This document shows, in pieces, positions 61,746 to 64,000 of a stretch of 64,000 nt of DNA. Numbering within the stretch: position 1 is the stretch's first letter; every line of letters begins with the position of its first letter. Origin of the DNA: Sediminicola sp. YIK13. GTDB lineage: Bacteria; Bacteroidota; Bacteroidia; Flavobacteriales; Flavobacteriaceae. Made by a program: the position numbers and the translations under genes. The notes below the pieces were generated by a model that saw only the letters and a list, made by a program, of their open reading frames with translations, ran no database searches and had not been told where the DNA came from. The stretch lies in the NCBI RefSeq assembly GCF_001430825.1, contig NZ_CP010535.1:1344501-1408500 (forward strand), given 5' to 3'.

Positions 61746-64000
61746 TTAGACTTCAAGGCTGCCCAATATTTCGGCAGCCTTATTTCTTATCTTTTCATTC
61801 TTATCATTAAGGGCCATTTCTACCAAAGGAATAAACTTTTTGTCCTTTGTCTTTTCGATCAAATAAAGAACCGCCTGTTTTAATTTTACATCTCTTCTGT
61901 CCAAAAGTGCATGGTAGCATTCTGCTTCACTGTACACCTTAAGGTTTAGTTTTTTAATCTGTTCTTCAGAGATAGTCTCCATAAGTGTGGATTCTGCCAC
62001 GGGTATAAGATCCTTTTTCAATTGTTTGTCCAGAATATTGTCCAAAAACTCAACCGCATGAATACGCTGCTCCTCTTTTCCATTTAAAATGGTATTTAAT
62101 ATGGAATCTATATCACTAGGGGGATATTTGATTCCCAAAAACCTAAAAATACGCTGTAGCTGTCTGTCCAAACGCTGCTCCAATAGATGAATCAGTCCAT
62201 TTCTTGCTTCGTTCTCCTCCAACGTTTCCGGACTTAGGTCTTTCTTTTTATATTGGATTACTATTTGTGAGTGAATAACGGATAAAGTGGTTTGATATAA
62301 ATGGCATTCATCTAATATTTTATCCACCACAAAACGATCTTTGATCTGTAAATTGGGGAATTTCCATTTTAATCTTTTAAGCGCCTCTATGGCCTCAATT
62401 TTAATGGCATGCTCCGTATCTTCAGTAATTTTAATCAAGGTGTTGATGGCCTTTTGTGAAGCGAATTTTTCAATGACAGGAACTATATAGATGGCATCTT
62501 CCAGATCTATTTGTTCATTTCGAATGGTCTTTACCATAATATCCATAATGGGCTCCCCAAAATTATAAAGTGCATCTATAGCTGCTCTTCTGGACTCTTT
62601 TTTTGAAAGATGCGGTACGATAAGCTCTATGAAATCTTCATCCAAGGTTTTTGAAGCACTGGTAATAGCCGCATTTAATATTGCCGCATCAGTGGCATAA
62701 AGTTGTTCCTTGATGAAATAGTAATACCGCTCAACTTTTGCATTTCCAATTGCTTCCAAGATGGCAAACAATTTGTTCCGCCTTTCCTTTTGTGAAGTTA
62801 GAGTTTCATACTGTTCTAAGGCCAGTCCTATCCTATTGGCCAAGCTAAATCTATCCTGTAACTTCGAATTGTTGCGCAATTCCATGGATAGCCCTATCAA
62901 AGATGCATTGGCAATAGTGGCATCTTGGCTGTTCAGGTATTTGTTGAAAAGTTCCAAGGTATCATTGTCATAATTTTTCAATAGATATCTGAAGGCGGCT
63001 GTGGTAACCTGTTGGTCTTTATCATGAACCATGGATTCCATTTGGAAGGATAAATTTTGGGTTTTAAGGAAGTATAGGTTTTCAATAGCCAATGCCCTGA
63101 CGGCAGCCGATTCATGGGTTAACAATCCCTGTATTGCAAAAAAGAACCTCTCGTTTTTCACCTCCAAGGTTTTCTGTAACATATGAAGGATCTGCCCTTC
63201 TTCCCCAGAATAAAAAACTCGTATTACAGTATCCACTATAGAAGTTACAGGTATTTCCTTTCTGTCATTCTTTTCTTTTTTTGCAATGGACGTTTCCAAT
63301 AATTTTTTAAACGAAACAATATATTCCCTTCTTAAATGATATATAAAATAGAGCCAAATTGAGATAAGTGCTATGATGATCAAACTGATGTAGGTAGAAG
63401 AAATATTCAAACCGTTAATGAAAAATATTAGTATAAATCCTGCAAGCCCTGTGGCAATACTATCTACCACCACATCGGTAAATGTCTTGGTCTTTTTCTT
63501 GGTTTCAATGGGAATAGGGATAGACAATAATTCTGTAGCGGCCTTGTTGACGGACTGTTTCAAACTACCATCAACCACTTTTATAAAAACAATGACCCAT
63601 AATTGTGGTATCAATAATAGAATAGCAGAACCTATAAGAATCCCTGAAGGCAGCCAGAGCAAGGATTTCCCCACCCCAAATGTTCCTACGATCCGTTGAG
63701 TCAAGAATAATTGTACCAAAAGTGAAATGACACTAAGGGTTGAAAACCAAAAGCCAAAAAAAGAAGTCAGTTCATCTTTGTCATCAATAAGACGGGATGC
63801 ATAATCACTATATTGATAATCTACCAATTTCGCCACAAGAACACTAATTCCTATAACGATGGCTATCAAACTAAGTAATCTGTCTTGGCGAATCAGTTTA
63901 AAGGGAGATTCCCCCTTGGGATCTGAGCGCTGGGAAACTTGAAATGCATTTAGTTTAACCACTTCATTCTTCCAAATGTACCTTGTAATTGGCAAACAGC
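61746..64000 (-). CDS. Npt1/Npt2-like nucleotide transporter with HEAT repeats, 5' end missing
   Basis: The frame is open to the window edge, so the N-terminus is cut off; what is seen covers about 751 residues. Residues up to about 225 hold about six membrane helices (for example LSLIAIVIGISVLVAKLVDY, LLWLPSGILIGSAILLLIPQ), the second half of an ATP/ADP-antiporter-type transporter. From about 270 to the end come HEAT-like helical repeats (LLTHESAAVRALAIENLYFL, EIIGSLEV-type ends), cytoplasmic. The transported nucleotide and direction are unknown. It converges on the serine hydrolase with 3 nt between the stops. Confidence 0.82.
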   Translation of the reverse strand, partial: CLPITRYIWKNEVVKLNAFQVSQRSDPKGESPFKLIRQDRLLSLIAIVIGISVLVAKLVDYQYSDYASRLIDDKDELTSFFGFWFSTLSVISLLVQLFLTQRIVGTFGVGKSLLWLPSGILIGSAILLLIPQLWVIVFIKVVDGSLKQSVNKAATELLSIPIPIETKKKTKTFTDVVVDSIATGLAGFILIFFINGLNISSTYISLIIIALISIWLYFIYHLRREYIVSFKKLLETSIAKKEKNDRKEIPVTSIVDTVIRVFYSGEEGQILHMLQKTLEVKNERFFFAIQGLLTHESAAVRALAIENLYFLKTQNLSFQMESMVHDKDQQVTTAAFRYLLKNYDNDTLELFNKYLNSQDATIANASLIGLSMELRNNSKLQDRFSLANRIGLALEQYETLTSQKERRNKLFAILEAIGNAKVERYYYFIKEQLYATDAAILNAAITSASKTLDEDFIELIVPHLSKKESRRAAIDALYNFGEPIMDIMVKTIRNEQIDLEDAIYIVPVIEKFASQKAINTLIKITEDTEHAIKIEAIEALKRLKWKFPNLQIKDRFVVDKILDECHLYQTTLSVIHSQIVIQYKKKDLSPETLEENEARNGLIHLLEQRLDRQLQRIFRFLGIKYPPSDIDSILNTILNGKEEQRIHAVEFLDNILDKQLKKDLIPVAESTLMETISEEQIKKLNLKVYSEAECYHALLDRRDVKLKQAVLYLIEKTKDKKFIPLVEMALNDKNEKIRNKAAEILGSLEV

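Noticed and set aside
1-64000. Search for tRNA, rRNA, insertion sequences, integrase or prophage genes
   Set aside because: None was recognised by reading gaps and proteins. A tRNA hidden in a gap cannot be fully excluded without a dedicated scan.

Overview
The window is AT-rich chromosomal DNA from a member of the Bacteroidota, most likely a marine flavobacterium (family Flavobacteriaceae). The evidence is the protein families: PorP/SprF type IX secretion protein, 2TM-domain proteins with a LytTR/His_kinase pair, head-GIN-domain and PspC/PadR cluster, LETM1-related biofilm protein, DUF4331 proteins with a TonB receptor, and many lipoproteins. Several upstream regions also carry the Bacteroidota promoter type (TTTG, about 20 nt, TAnnTTTG). 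I see no rRNA, tRNA, CRISPR array, insertion sequence, prophage or integrase. The gene content looks like ordinary, densely packed core and near-core chromosome.

Layout. 1-11 kb: an M16 zinc peptidase lipoprotein, an MscS channel, a saccharopine-dehydrogenase-like oxidoreductase, a GAF histidine kinase, a lone GAF protein, a GNAT acetyltransferase, an NAD(P)-binding protein, a DUF2254 membrane protein and a coiled-coil exported protein. 11-20 kb: a CDP-alcohol phosphatidyltransferase behind a possibly structured leader, then four exported proteins for peptide or amide breakdown (two amidohydrolases, a very large Asp-box beta-propeller protein, an S9 peptidase). 20-25 kb: DUF2490 porin-like protein, an alpha/beta-hydrolase-OsmC fusion, Cu/Zn superoxide dismutase, and an ECF sigma/anti-sigma pair. 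25-30.4 kb, leftward: a four-gene export/uptake operon made of DUF4331 split into two proteins, a TPR lipoprotein and a TonB-dependent receptor.

30.5-43 kb: LETM1-related protein; a leftward signalling operon in which a histidine kinase fused to a 2TM domain is followed by three more 2TM proteins and a LytTR regulator; a FAD oxidoreductase/RluF/PaiB-like group; PorP/SprF; an alcohol dehydrogenase. 43-50 kb: divergent dps/oxyR, a PBP4-type DD-peptidase, MsrA, NudK, DUF2461, AIM24 and DUF4442 proteins. 50-56 kb: DUF4870, PadR-PspC-GIN cluster, dipeptide epimerase translationally coupled to an AONS-like PLP enzyme. 56-64 kb: TrxB, an exported dikinase-like protein with the domain order of glucan water dikinase, a serine hydrolase, and a nucleotide transporter-HEAT fusion that runs off the right edge.

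Themes. Oxidative-stress genes recur (SOD, OsmC fusion, Dps/OxyR, MsrA, TrxB). Cell-wall peptide handling recurs too (PBP4-like protein, dipeptide epimerase, beta-lactamase-fold hydrolase, several exported peptidases). The best candidates for something little described are the exported dikinase-hydrolase pair (57572-61742), the 2TM/LytTR operon (31862-35139), the split DUF4331 operon (25376-30407), the leader at 11257-11338, and two strong terminators with no recognised gene in front of them (24971-24999 and 35841-35873).
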